From assembly GCA_945868505.1 (NCBI GenBank), contig CAMBLO010000007.1, positions 1 to 64,000 on the forward strand: a stretch of 64,000 nt of DNA, given 5' to 3'. Of this stretch, positions 35,899 to 44,339 are shown one piece after another. The position numbers and the translations under genes were made by a program. The notes under the pieces are model-generated. The model saw nothing but the letters and a program-made list of their open reading frames with translations, made no database searches and was not told the origin of the DNA. Origin of the DNA: an uncultured Clostridia bacterium (GTDB lineage Bacteria > Bacillota > Clostridia > Lachnospirales > Anaerotignaceae). Each line of letters opens with the position of its first letter. Within the stretch, counting starts at the first letter, position 1.

Positions 35899-35972
35899 CG
35901 AGGCGTGGCTCAGCTTGGTAGAGCGCTACATTAGGGATGTAGAGGTCGCAAGTTCAAATCTTGTCGCCTCGA
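35899..35972 (+). tRNA. tRNA-Pro (anticodon AGG), copy 1
   Basis: The 74-base cloverleaf has acceptor CGAGGCG/CGCCTCG, a D-arm GCTC..GAGC, anticodon stem CTACA/TGTAG with loop TTAGGGA (anticodon AGG, codon CCU), and a T-arm with TTCAAAT. CCA is not encoded. An A at wobble position 34 is unusual for bacterial tRNA-Pro. Confidence 0.93.
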
Positions 35973-36033
35973 TTTTTTTTGAAAAAACTTTTCTTTGCCA
36001 GAAAAAAAGTGCAGAAGAAAAGTAAAAAAATAA

Positions 36034-36062
36034 TTGACAGGAACTCAATCCTGTGTTAATAT
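36034..36062 (+). promoter_or_regulatory. Promoter of second tRNA-Pro
   Basis: TTGACA (36034-36039), 17 bases, TAATAT (36057-36062). It resembles the copy-1 promoter including TCCTGTGTTA-like bases before the -10. Confidence 0.75.
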
Positions 36063-36094
36063 AAACAAGCCGCTGGACGAGCGGCGAAAAATGT

Positions 36095-36168
36095 CGAGGC
36101 GTGGCTCAGCTTGGTAGAGCGCTACATTAGGGATGTAGAGGTCGCAAGTTCAAATCTTGTCGCCTCGA
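36095..36168 (+). tRNA. tRNA-Pro (anticodon AGG), copy 2
   Basis: This copy is identical in sequence to copy 1, 196 bases downstream. The flanks have diverged, but the promoter is retained, indicating an old tandem duplication of promoter plus gene. Confidence 0.93.
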
Positions 36169-36176
36169 TTGGAAAG

Positions 36177-36208
36177 AAAAAGCGTTGAACTTGATTCAAC
36201 GCTTTTTT
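36177..36208 (+). terminator. Terminator of the second tRNA gene
   Basis: AAAAGCGTTGAA / TTCAACGCTTTT with a short CTTGA loop, then Ts. It lies upstream of the chosen sigma-factor start. Confidence 0.88.
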
Positions 36209-36277
36209 TCATATATATCGAATTTTAAGGGGTATGATTACAATGGAATGGGCGCAGCTTACGGAGGTGAACCGTCT

Positions 36278-36901
36278 ATGACTGACCATAGGGAAAAAGA
36301 ATTGATTGCAAAAGCCAAGCAGGGGGATATGCAGGCTTTTGAAGAATTGATTCTGAAGCATGAAAAAATCGTCTATAATGTGGCATTGCGAATGATGAAC
36401 CACAGCGAAGATGCAAAGGATATTTCCCAAGAGGTTTTTTTGAAGGCATATAAAAATATCAAAAATTTTGATGAACGCTCTCAGTTTTCCACTTGGCTGT
36501 ATCGTATTACGACCAACACCTGCATCGACGAGATGCGAAAAAGGAAGGGAAAGCAGAGTTATTCCTTAGAGGAAGAATTGGAAAATGAGGAAGGCAGTAT
36601 GCAGCGGCAGATTGCCGACGAAGGGGAAACGCCGGAGGAAAGCCTGCTGCGGGAAGAGCGAAAAAGCGAGCTTTTGCAGGCATTGGACACCCTGTCTGAG
36701 GAGCATAAGGCGGCAGTCATCCTGCGGGATATCCGTGGTTTGAGCTATGAAGAGGTGGCTGATATCGTCGATTTGCCTATAGGTACAGTAAAATCCCGCA
36801 TTTCACGGGCGAGAAATCAACTAAAAAATGAAATTTTGAAAATCAGGGAACGAAATGAAGGGAAGTCTCGTCATAAGAAAGGAAAGGAGGGAAGACCATG
36901 A
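36278..36901 (+). CDS. ECF-type RNA polymerase sigma factor (SigW-like)
   Basis: The 207-residue protein has region 2 (AFEELILKHEKIVYNVALRM, then DISQEVFLKAYKNI) and region 4 with GLSYEEVADIVDLPIGTVKSRISRAR. It directs RNA polymerase to stress promoters and is normally held by its anti-sigma factor. The ATG at 36278 has GGAGGTGA 8 bases upstream. An open extension back to 36185 contains the tRNA terminator and is not real. A basic tail ends the protein. The stop overlaps the anti-sigma start (ATGA). Confidence 0.92.
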   Translation: MTDHREKELIAKAKQGDMQAFEELILKHEKIVYNVALRMMNHSEDAKDISQEVFLKAYKNIKNFDERSQFSTWLYRITTNTCIDEMRKRKGKQSYSLEEELENEEGSMQRQIADEGETPEESLLREERKSELLQALDTLSEEHKAAVILRDIRGLSYEEVADIVDLPIGTVKSRISRARNQLKNEILKIRERNEGKSRHKKGKEGRP

Positions 36902-37842
36902 GATGCGAAGATTACAGAGAGTTGCTCTGGGCATATCTGGAGCAGGAATTGAATGAAGAAGAAACTGCAAAGATGCAACAGCATTTGGGAGAGTGTGCCG
37001 ATTGCCGTGCAGAGGCAGAAGCGCAGAAAGAAATCATGGAATCCCTGCGAAGCCTTCCAGAAGAGGAACTCCCAGAGGGGTATCACCAAGAACTGATGCA
37101 GAAACTGAACGCAGAAGCGGCTCCCAATGTTGTTCCTTTCCCTGTGAAGAAGAAACAGCCAAAATGGAGACAGCTGAGCATGATCGCAGCAGCAGCGCTG
37201 GTGGTTGTGGCAGCGGGCGGCATCAATGGTATGATGGAAATGCGCCAGAGCCAGAATGAGGCGGTTTACCAGATAGAAGCGGCTGCGGATACGGCAGTCC
37301 CTTTTGAACTTGAGGAAGCGACAGAAGAAAGTATGGAGGATGAGGCGGAAAAGCAGCCTGTGGAAGCAAAGCAAAAAACGGATGGCGGAAAAGAAACGGC
37401 TTCTGTTACAGAGATAAATAACGCTTCTGTTGCGTCGGGCCAGCCGAATGCTGTGAGGGATGAGAAGAAAGTTGATTTTTCAATAGAAAGCGGCGGAGCC
37501 GATGCAGCAATGCCAAAGACGACTTTTATCCCGGAAAATGAAGGGGAAGAACCTTATTCTATGATACGCTCAGCAGCAATGACGCCGACAGATATGGCGA
37601 TCCTGCAGGCAGAGAATCTGGAAATGGCAAAGGCAGCCATTCGGGATTGTATTGCGGCAGCAGGTGGCTATGAAGAAACAGCATCTGCGGAAAACAGCAT
37701 CTTTGCTGTGATCCCGGTGGAAAAATTCGAAGAGTTTGAAAAAGCTCTAGAAGGTTTTGGGGAACTCCAATGGACACAAAAAGGAAAACTTGCAGAAGGC
37801 GAAGCATTTCGTAGTTTGGAGATCCAACTGAATCAGAAATAA
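36898..37842 (+). CDS. Anti-sigma factor, zinc-finger N-terminus and DUF4349-like C-terminus
   Basis: The 314-residue protein begins with an anti-sigma zinc finger (Cys near residue 3, HLGECADC at about 35-42). A transmembrane helix (about 99-116, AAAALVVVAAGG) follows, then an acidic low-complexity linker. The outer C-terminal domain (from about 220) reads SMIRSAAMTPTD, AAAGGYEETAS and FAVIPVEKFEEF, resembling half of DUF4349. So it probably holds the sigma factor inside and senses an envelope signal outside. The truncated DUF4349-like sensor is atypical. Confidence 0.82.
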   Translation: MRCEDYRELLWAYLEQELNEEETAKMQQHLGECADCRAEAEAQKEIMESLRSLPEEELPEGYHQELMQKLNAEAAPNVVPFPVKKKQPKWRQLSMIAAAALVVVAAGGINGMMEMRQSQNEAVYQIEAAADTAVPFELEEATEESMEDEAEKQPVEAKQKTDGGKETASVTEINNASVASGQPNAVRDEKKVDFSIESGGADAAMPKTTFIPENEGEEPYSMIRSAAMTPTDMAILQAENLEMAKAAIRDCIAAAGGYEETASAENSIFAVIPVEKFEEFEKALEGFGELQWTQKGKLAEGEAFRSLEIQLNQK

Positions 37843-37875
37843 AAAAGACATGATCGAAAGATCATGTCTTTTTTA
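37843..37875 (+). terminator. Terminator of the sigma/anti-sigma operon
   Basis: AAAAGACATGATC-GAAA-GATCATGTCTTTT followed by Ts. Confidence 0.92.
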
Positions 37876-37910
37876 TTTCCTGGGAAAAGAACATAGAATT
37901 CCTTTTATAT

Positions 37911-37939
37911 TTGTATTTGGGATATAAATTTGATATACT
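37911..37939 (+). promoter_or_regulatory. Candidate promoter of the YgiQ gene
   Basis: TTGTAT (37911-37916), 17 bases, TATACT (37934-37939), giving a leader of about 120 bases. Confidence 0.6.
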
Positions 37940-38065
37940 AAAAAAGATATAAATGATTGAAAATTCGAATAAATATCGTTAGTATGCTTTTGACTTGAAA
38001 GTCATTTATGGGGTGAAACAAAGTTTCGCTGTGGGGACTTTATCCCAAAGTGAGGAGGAATCAAT

Positions 38066-39988
38066 ATGGCATTTTTGCCTGTAACAAGAGAAGAAATGCT
38101 GGAAAGAGGTTGGGAACAGCCTGATTTTGTATATATTTGTGGGGATGCCTATGTGGACCATCCCTCCTTTGGTGCGGCTATTATTTGCCGTGTGTTGGAA
38201 AGCCATGGCTATAAAATTTGCTTTGTTGCACAGCCCGATTGGAAAAGCACAGAGGATTTTACCCGTTTTGGGGAACCAAGACTGGGCTTTCTGGTCAGTG
38301 CTGGGAACATCGACTCCATGGTAAACCATTATACCGTTGCGAAAAAGCGTCGGAAAAAAGATTTTTATTCCCCTGGTGGGGAAATGGGGCTGCGCCCTGA
38401 CAGAACGACGATTGTGTACTGTAATAAGCTGAGAGAAGTCTATAAGAAAACACCCATTATCATTGGCGGTGTAGAAGCCAGCCTGAGACGATTGAGCCAT
38501 TATGACTATTGGGATAATAAGGTGCGTCGCTCTATTTTGCTGGACAGCGGCGCCGATTTGCTGCTGTACGGCATGGGTGAGCATCAGATTGTGGAAATGG
38601 CAGATGCCCTGAACAGTGGTATCCCTATCAATGAATTGACGTTCCTGCGAGGTTCTGTTTACAAAACAAAGGATATTTCCAGAGCCTATGACTATATTAT
38701 CCTTCCCAAATACAAGGAAGTTTTGCAGGACAAAGATAAATATGCGGACAGCTTTTTGATTCAGTATCAGAATACCGATGCAGTGACAGGCAAGACATTG
38801 ATTGAGGAATACGACGAATGGACGGTGGTACAGAATCCACCTTCTCCGCCTTTGCGTACCCCTGAGCTGGACAAGGTATATGCCCTGAATTTTGAACGGA
38901 ATTATCACCCGATGTATGAAGAAAAGGGCGGTATTCCTGCCATCGAGGAAGTAAAGTTCAGTTTGGTCAGCAACCGTGGCTGCTTCGGCAACTGCAATTT
39001 CTGCGCTCTGGCCTTCCATCAGGGCAGAGTGGTGACGGCAAGAAGCCATAATTCCCTTGTGGCGGAAGCGGAAAAAATTACTTGGGACCCTGGTTTCAAG
39101 GGCTATATCCACGATGTAGGGGGTCCCACGGCAAACTTCCGCGACCCTGCCTGCAAAAAGCAGTTGGAGCATGGTGCGTGTCGGGACAGACAATGCCTGT
39201 GGCCCACAAAATGCCCCAATCTGGAAGTGGACCACATGGATTATGTGCATTTGCTGCGGAAAATCAGAGATATTCCCAGAATCAAAAAAGTATTTATCCG
39301 TTCCGGTATCCGCTACGATTATCTGATCTATGATAAGAATGAAACATTTTTCAACGAGCTGTGCAAATATCATGTCAGCGGTCAGTTGAAGGTTGCTCCT
39401 GAGCATGTTTCTGAAAAGGTTCTGAATAAGATGGGGAAACCTGCCGGCGATGTCTACCAGAGATTCGTAAAGAAATATTATGACATCAATAAGAAGCTGG
39501 GCATGGAGCAATATCTGGTGCCTTATCTGATGAGCAGCCACCCCGGCAGTGACTTGGATGCGGCCATTGAATTGGCGGAATACCTGCGGGATATCCACCA
39601 CATGCCCGAACAGGTGCAGGATTTCTACCCCACACCCGGTACCCTTTCCACAGCTATGTATTACACGGAAATGGACCCCCGAACAAAGGAAAAGGTCTAT
39701 GTACCCAAATCGCCCCATGAAAAGGCTATGCAGCGGGCGCTGATGCAGTATCGGCTGCCCCAGAACTATGATTTGGTTTACGAAGCATTGAAAAAAGCCC
39801 ACAGAGAGGATTTGATCGGCTTTGATAAGCACTGCCTTATCCGTCCCAGACAGATGAAACGGGATTTCCAGTATAAAGGCGGCAAGCCCGGAGAAAAGGG
39901 CGGTGCGAAAGGTCAGCCCAAGGGCGGACAAAAAGCAAATACAGGGAGAAAGAAAACGATCAGAAACGTTCATAAAAAGAAGGGCTGA
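38066..39988 (+). CDS. YgiQ family radical SAM protein
   Basis: The 640-residue protein is typical in length for YgiQ/UPF0313. The radical SAM [4Fe-4S] motif is GCFGNCNFC near residue 305. An N-terminal Rossmann-like domain has [16 protein letters not shown] and [12 protein letters not shown]. It ends with a Lys/Gly-rich basic tail from about residue 605. Substrate unknown; the tail suggests contact with nucleic acid or ribosome. It lies upstream of the hydrogenase maturation genes but is separated by a terminator. Confidence 0.9.
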   Translation: MAFLPVTREEMLERGWEQPDFVYICGDAYVDHPSFGAAIICRVLESHGYKICFVAQPDWKSTEDFTRFGEPRLGFLVSAGNIDSMVNHYTVAKKRRKKDFYSPGGEMGLRPDRTTIVYCNKLREVYKKTPIIIGGVEASLRRLSHYDYWDNKVRRSILLDSGADLLLYGMGEHQIVEMADALNSGIPINELTFLRGSVYKTKDISRAYDYIILPKYKEVLQDKDKYADSFLIQYQNTDAVTGKTLIEEYDEWTVVQNPPSPPLRTPELDKVYALNFERNYHPMYEEKGGIPAIEEVKFSLVSNRGCFGNCNFCALAFHQGRVVTARSHNSLVAEAEKITWDPGFKGYIHDVGGPTANFRDPACKKQLEHGACRDRQCLWPTKCPNLEVDHMDYVHLLRKIRDIPRIKKVFIRSGIRYDYLIYDKNETFFNELCKYHVSGQLKVAPEHVSEKVLNKMGKPAGDVYQRFVKKYYDINKKLGMEQYLVPYLMSSHPGSDLDAAIELAEYLRDIHHMPEQVQDFYPTPGTLSTAMYYTEMDPRTKEKVYVPKSPHEKAMQRALMQYRLPQNYDLVYEALKKAHREDLIGFDKHCLIRPRQMKRDFQYKGGKPGEKGGAKGQPKGGQKANTGRKKTIRNVHKKKG

Positions 39989-39999
39989 TGATAGAGTTT

Positions 40000-40031
40000 G
40001 TCTGCGCCGTTTGGTGCAGACTTTCTTTTTT
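40000..40031 (+). terminator. Terminator after the YgiQ gene
   Basis: GTCTGCGCC-GTTT-GGTGCAGAC followed by TTTCTTTTTT. Confidence 0.85.
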
Positions 40032-40045
40032 AGGAGGAATGAAAA

Positions 40046-40303
40046 ATGACAGAAAAAGAAACAAGAATCGCACTTATTGGTATTATTTTGACCAGCCATG
40101 AATCCGTCGAACAGTTGAATGGGCTGCTGAGCGAATACGGCGAATATATCATCGGGCGGATGGGTTTGCCCTATCGGGAAAAGGAAATTTCCATCATCAG
40201 CGTAGCTATGGATGCGCCTAATGATACCATCAGTGCCCTTTCGGGTAAACTGGGGATGCTGCCCGGTGTCAGCACAAAAACGATTTACGGGAAAACGGTT
40301 TGA
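40046..40303 (+). CDS. TM1266-type regulator of [FeFe]-hydrogenase system
   Basis: The 85-residue ACT-like protein begins with TRIALIGIILTSHE and continues with GRMGLPYREKEISIISV, matching TM1266, an iron-only hydrogenase system putative regulator. It probably binds a small ligand; the role is not established. TTAGGAGGAATG lies upstream. The hydE reading frame follows at once. No promoter is visible between it and the terminator, so expression may rely on read-through. Confidence 0.88.
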   Translation: MTEKETRIALIGIILTSHESVEQLNGLLSEYGEYIIGRMGLPYREKEISIISVAMDAPNDTISALSGKLGMLPGVSTKTIYGKTV

Positions 40304-40311
40304 GAAAAGCT

Positions 40312-41352
40312 ATGAAACATTTGATTGAAAAACTGGAGAGAGAACAGACCCTGACGAAAGAGGAATGGGTGTGCCTGATTGAAGGCAGAACAGCGGAGAC
40401 AGATGCCTTCCTTTTCGAACGGGCGAGAAACATTCGGCAGAAGTATTACGAAAAGGATGTTTATATCCGTGGGCTGATTGAATTTACCAATTATTGCAGA
40501 AACAACTGCTATTATTGCGGTATCCGCAGAAGCAATCAGAACCTGCATCGCTACCGCCTGACGGAGGAGGAAATCCTTGATTGCTGCAGGAATGGATACG
40601 AATTGGGATTCCGCACCTTCGTGCTGCAGGGTGGAGAGGATGGCTGGTTCACCCAGGAAAAAATGGTGACTTTGCTGCAAAAAATTAAGGGAGAATTTCC
40701 CGATTGTGCCATCACCCTTTCTGTTGGGGAAAGAACAAAGGAAGAATACGAAGCCTATTTCAAGGCGGGGGCAGATCGTTTTCTGCTGCGCCATGAGACA
40801 GCCAATGAAGCCCATTATTCTTTCCTGCATCCAAAAGAACTGAGTTTGCGGGAACGGAAGGACTGCCTTTGGAATTTACGGCAAATCGGTTATCAGGTAG
40901 GCAGTGGTATTATGGTGGGCTCACCGGGGCAAACGGCGGAGCATCTGGCGGAGGACTTGCTGTTTTTGAAGGAATTGAATCCCCACATGGTAGGTATCGG
41001 ACCTTTTATTCCCCATAAGGATACCCCCTTTGCTAAGGAAACGGCGGGTACCTTGGAACTGACTTTATTTCTTCTGGGGGCAATGCGGCTGATGCTGCCG
41101 AAAGTGCTGCTGCCTGCTACAACTGCCTTGAGTACCATCCATCCCGATGGGCGGAAAATGGGTATCCTTGCGGGGGCAAATGTGGTGATGCCCAATCTTT
41201 CTCCGAAGGAAAATCGGAAATTTTACAGTTTGTATGACAATAAACGATGCATGGGCGATGAAGCCGCCGAGGGGCTGAAACTGCTGCGAGCAGAAATGGA
41301 AGAAATCGGTTATCATGTGGTATCTGCCCGCGGGGATTCGCTGGTGGAATAG
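40312..41352 (+). CDS. hydE: [FeFe] hydrogenase H-cluster maturase HydE (radical SAM)
   Basis: The protein is about 346 residues. EFTNYCRNNCYYCGIR is the radical SAM CxxxCxxC motif near residue 61, in the BioB/HydE family. HydE processes the iron-cyanide-CO synthon on the way to the diiron H-cluster subsite. The ATG at 40312 lies in a window that begins with TTG at 40300, which overlaps the previous stop; neither has a strong ribosome site, so the start is uncertain by 4 codons. It lies 9 bases before hydF. Confidence 0.9.
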   Translation: MKHLIEKLEREQTLTKEEWVCLIEGRTAETDAFLFERARNIRQKYYEKDVYIRGLIEFTNYCRNNCYYCGIRRSNQNLHRYRLTEEEILDCCRNGYELGFRTFVLQGGEDGWFTQEKMVTLLQKIKGEFPDCAITLSVGERTKEEYEAYFKAGADRFLLRHETANEAHYSFLHPKELSLRERKDCLWNLRQIGYQVGSGIMVGSPGQTAEHLAEDLLFLKELNPHMVGIGPFIPHKDTPFAKETAGTLELTLFLLGAMRLMLPKVLLPATTALSTIHPDGRKMGILAGANVVMPNLSPKENRKFYSLYDNKRCMGDEAAEGLKLLRAEMEEIGYHVVSARGDSLVE

Positions 41353-41361
41353 GAGGAGCTT

Positions 41362-42543
41362 ATGGGATTGAATAATACGCCGATGGCGGAACGGATTCAT
41401 ATTGGGATTTTCGGCAGGCGGAATGCGGGAAAATCCAGCATCATCAATGCCATGACGGGGCAGGATTTGGCAATCGTTTCCGATGTGGCGGGAACAACCA
41501 CGGACCCCGTCCTGAAAGCCATGGAATTGCTGCCCTTGGGACCTGTGGTGATTATCGATACCCCCGGTCTGGATGATGAAGGGGAACTGGGCAAGCTGCG
41601 GGTGCAGAAAGCCTATCAGGTATTGAATAAAACGGATATCGCCGTGGTCGTCATTGATGGTTCCGTTGGCAGGACAGCCGCGGATGCAGCCATTTTGGAA
41701 CGCATCCGTGAAAAAAACATACCTTATATTATTGTGAAGAATAAATCTGACCTGCAGACTGGGGAAGGGGATGCAGAACATGAAATCTCCGTCAGTGCGA
41801 AAACAGGAGAGAATATCTATGCATTGAAGGAACGCATTGCTACCCTTGTGCCCAGGGAAGATATGACACGGAAAATCGTGGGTGATCTTCTGGAACCCAA
41901 TGATTTGGCGGTTTTGGTGGTGCCCATCGATTCTGCGGCACCCAAGGGCAGGCTGATTTTGCCCCAGCAGCAGACCATTCGGGATATTCTGGAAGCGGGG
42001 GCCGTTTCCGTTGTTACAAGGGACAATGAATTGAAGAAAACACTGGTATCCCTTGGAAAGAAGCCAAGACTGGTTATCACAGACAGCCAGATTTTTGGAA
42101 AGGTTTCCAAAGAAGTACCTGCGGATATCCAGCTGACCTCCTTTTCCATCTTAATGGCGAGATATAAGGGCGATTTGGAGCCAAACGTAAAAGGGGCGCG
42201 GGCGTTGGAAGGTTTGCAGGATGGGGATACTGTCCTGATTTCCGAAGGCTGTACCCATCACCGCCAGTGCGAGGATATCGGCACGGTGAAGCTGCCTCGA
42301 TGGATTCGGGAGCATACGGGAAAGGAATTGCGATTTGAGTTCACCAGCGGCACGGAATTTCCCTTGGACCTGTCGCCCTATCAACTGATCGTCCATTGCG
42401 GCGGTTGTATGCTCAATGAAAGAGAAATGAAATACCGCCTGAAATGTGCGGAGGATCAGGGGGTTCCCATGACAAATTACGGCATCTGCATTGCCTATAT
42501 CAACGGGATTCTGGAACGGAGCCTTGCGCCTTTCGGGATTTGA
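41362..42543 (+). CDS. hydF: [FeFe] hydrogenase maturation GTPase HydF
   Basis: The 393-residue protein has a GTPase domain (FGRRNAGKSS, IDTPGLDD, KNKSDL) at the N-terminus, a dimerisation domain, and a C-terminal [4Fe-4S] site with EGCTHHRQC near residue 296 and HCGGCML near 345. HydF is the scaffold that carries the diiron subcluster to the hydrogenase. AGGAGG precedes the ATG. HydG, which makes CO and cyanide from tyrosine, is not in the cluster. Confidence 0.93.
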   Translation: MGLNNTPMAERIHIGIFGRRNAGKSSIINAMTGQDLAIVSDVAGTTTDPVLKAMELLPLGPVVIIDTPGLDDEGELGKLRVQKAYQVLNKTDIAVVVIDGSVGRTAADAAILERIREKNIPYIIVKNKSDLQTGEGDAEHEISVSAKTGENIYALKERIATLVPREDMTRKIVGDLLEPNDLAVLVVPIDSAAPKGRLILPQQQTIRDILEAGAVSVVTRDNELKKTLVSLGKKPRLVITDSQIFGKVSKEVPADIQLTSFSILMARYKGDLEPNVKGARALEGLQDGDTVLISEGCTHHRQCEDIGTVKLPRWIREHTGKELRFEFTSGTEFPLDLSPYQLIVHCGGCMLNEREMKYRLKCAEDQGVPMTNYGICIAYINGILERSLAPFGI

Positions 42544-42560
42544 AAAAGTGAGGAATGAAA

Positions 42561-44297
42561 ATGAAAAAGGTTGTTCTTGCGGCGCTGAATGCGAAATATA
42601 TCCATTCCAATCTGGCACTGCGCTATTTGAGCCGCTTTCAGGATAACAATAAAAAACATAATGTGCTGACACGGGAATTTACCATCAATCAGCGGTTGGA
42701 TTTCATTGCGGAGGAATTGTTTCGCCTGCAGCCCGATGTAATCTTGTTTTCCGCATATATTTGGAACGTGGAGATGCTGCGGCAGCTTTGCCCTCTGCTG
42801 AAAAAAATCCTTCCCCATTGCATCCTAGGCTTTGGCGGGCCGGAGGTCAGCTATGAAAGCGAAGCCTTCCTGCGGGAAAACCCTGCAGTGGATATTATCC
42901 TGCGGGGGGAAGGGGAGCTTGTGTTCAGTAAGCTGCTGGATTATTTGGATTTTGGCACGCCTGCCTCATTGGAGGAAATCGGCAGTCTGACCTTCCGCAA
43001 AGGGGAAGAAATCGTTTCCACTATGCAGGAGCCTCCTTTGGACTTGGCTCTGCTGCCATTCCCTTATGAAGCGGATTTTTCCGATGTGGAAAACCAGATT
43101 ATCTATTATGAATCCTCCCGGGGCTGCCCCTATAGCTGTGGATACTGCCTGTCCTCTGTGGAGCAGGGGGTGCGGTTCGTTCCCTTGGAGAAGGTGCTGC
43201 CCGACTTGCAGAAATTTTTGGACGCAGGGGTGCGGCAGGTCAAATTCATCGACAGAACCTTCAACTGCCGTAAAAGCCATGCCATGGCCATCTGGAAGTA
43301 TCTCCATGAGCATGACAATGGCGTGACCAATTTCCATTTTGAAATGACAGCAGATTTGATCGATCAGGAAACCATAGATTTCCTGAAAACCGTGCGAAAA
43401 GGGCTGTTCCAGTTTGAAATCGGGGTTCAGTCCACCAACCCCCATACCATTCAGGCCATCAATCGAAATGTGGATTTTGCGAAGCTTTCGGGCATCGTGA
43501 AGGAGATTAAGGCGGGCGGGAATATCCATCAGCATTTAGACCTGATTGCAGGGCTGCCCTATGAGGATTATGCGTCTTTTGGGCGCTCCTTCAACGATGT
43601 GTATGCTTTGGAGCCGGAGCAGCTGCAGTTGGGCTTTTTGAAGGTACTGAAAGGGTCTATGCTGCACCAAAAGCAGAGGGATTTCGATATCGTTTATCAC
43701 GATACCGCCCCTTATGAGATTTTGACCACCCACATGCTGCCCTTTGCAGATACGCTGCGCTTGAAATATATCGAAGAAATGGTGGAAATCTACTACAACA
43801 GCGGGAAATTCCTGCATACGCTGGCCTATTTGGTGCCGCTGTATGAAAGTCCCTTTGCCTTCTTTGAAGCATTGTCTCAATTTTGGCTGGCGGAGGGCTG
43901 TCAGTATAAATCCCTTTCCAAGCTGGGGCTTTGTGATGTACTTTGGAATTTCGTGCAAAAAAATGAGAAAGTGGATTTACAGAAATTCCAATGGGCGTTG
44001 AAATTCGATATCGCTTTGCATGAGAAGCCGAAAAAATTGCCTGCATGGCTGAAGGTTGGCGGAAATGGGCAGGAGTATGAGCGGATCACGGCAAAACTGG
44101 TACAGAAATATATCCCTAGCTATGCCGATGCGGAAAAGAAAGTCCTCATCAAGCAGACCTATCTGGATGTGTTCGGCGAGGAGGAGCCGAAGGCAATCCT
44201 GCTGGATTATGGACACAAAGACCTGCTGGGAAATGCCGAATATTTGGTGATTCCCATGGAGGAAGTGGAAGAGCTACTGGCGCAGGAAAGAAAATAA
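42561..44297 (+). CDS. B12-binding radical SAM protein with DUF4080
   Basis: The 578-residue protein has an N-terminal cobalamin-binding-like domain (VVLAALNAKYIHSNLAL, then LGFGGPEVSYE). The radical SAM centre is SRGCPYSCGYC near residue 188. A DUF4080 tail follows from about 380. Such proteins are usually methyltransferases or tRNA-modifying enzymes, but the substrate is unknown. The ATG at 42561 is 7 bases after GTGAGGA; an ATG two codons earlier is too close to it. It follows hydF by 17 bases and probably shares its transcript. Confidence 0.85.
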   Translation: MKKVVLAALNAKYIHSNLALRYLSRFQDNNKKHNVLTREFTINQRLDFIAEELFRLQPDVILFSAYIWNVEMLRQLCPLLKKILPHCILGFGGPEVSYESEAFLRENPAVDIILRGEGELVFSKLLDYLDFGTPASLEEIGSLTFRKGEEIVSTMQEPPLDLALLPFPYEADFSDVENQIIYYESSRGCPYSCGYCLSSVEQGVRFVPLEKVLPDLQKFLDAGVRQVKFIDRTFNCRKSHAMAIWKYLHEHDNGVTNFHFEMTADLIDQETIDFLKTVRKGLFQFEIGVQSTNPHTIQAINRNVDFAKLSGIVKEIKAGGNIHQHLDLIAGLPYEDYASFGRSFNDVYALEPEQLQLGFLKVLKGSMLHQKQRDFDIVYHDTAPYEILTTHMLPFADTLRLKYIEEMVEIYYNSGKFLHTLAYLVPLYESPFAFFEALSQFWLAEGCQYKSLSKLGLCDVLWNFVQKNEKVDLQKFQWALKFDIALHEKPKKLPAWLKVGGNGQEYERITAKLVQKYIPSYADAEKKVLIKQTYLDVFGEEEPKAILLDYGHKDLLGNAEYLVIPMEEVEELLAQERK

Positions 44298-44302
44298 AAA
44301 GA

Positions 44303-44332
44303 AAGGCTATCGTGAAAGATAGCCTTATTTTT
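44303..44332 (+). terminator. Terminator between convergent genes
   Basis: AAGGCTATC / GATAGCCTT with loop GTGAAA, then ATTTTT. Confidence 0.85.
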
Positions 44333-44339
44333 ATGCTTT

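Noticed and set aside
35774..36025. Open frame across the first tRNA-Pro gene
   Set aside because: It contains a complete tRNA gene and its promoter.
35899..36168. Possible CRISPR or direct-repeat array
   Set aside because: The repeated 74-base unit is a tRNA gene, with only two copies. No CRISPR array or cas gene was seen anywhere in the window.
36185..36277. N-terminal extension of the ECF sigma factor
   Set aside because: It contains the tRNA terminator, and a strong ribosome site supports the ATG at 36278.
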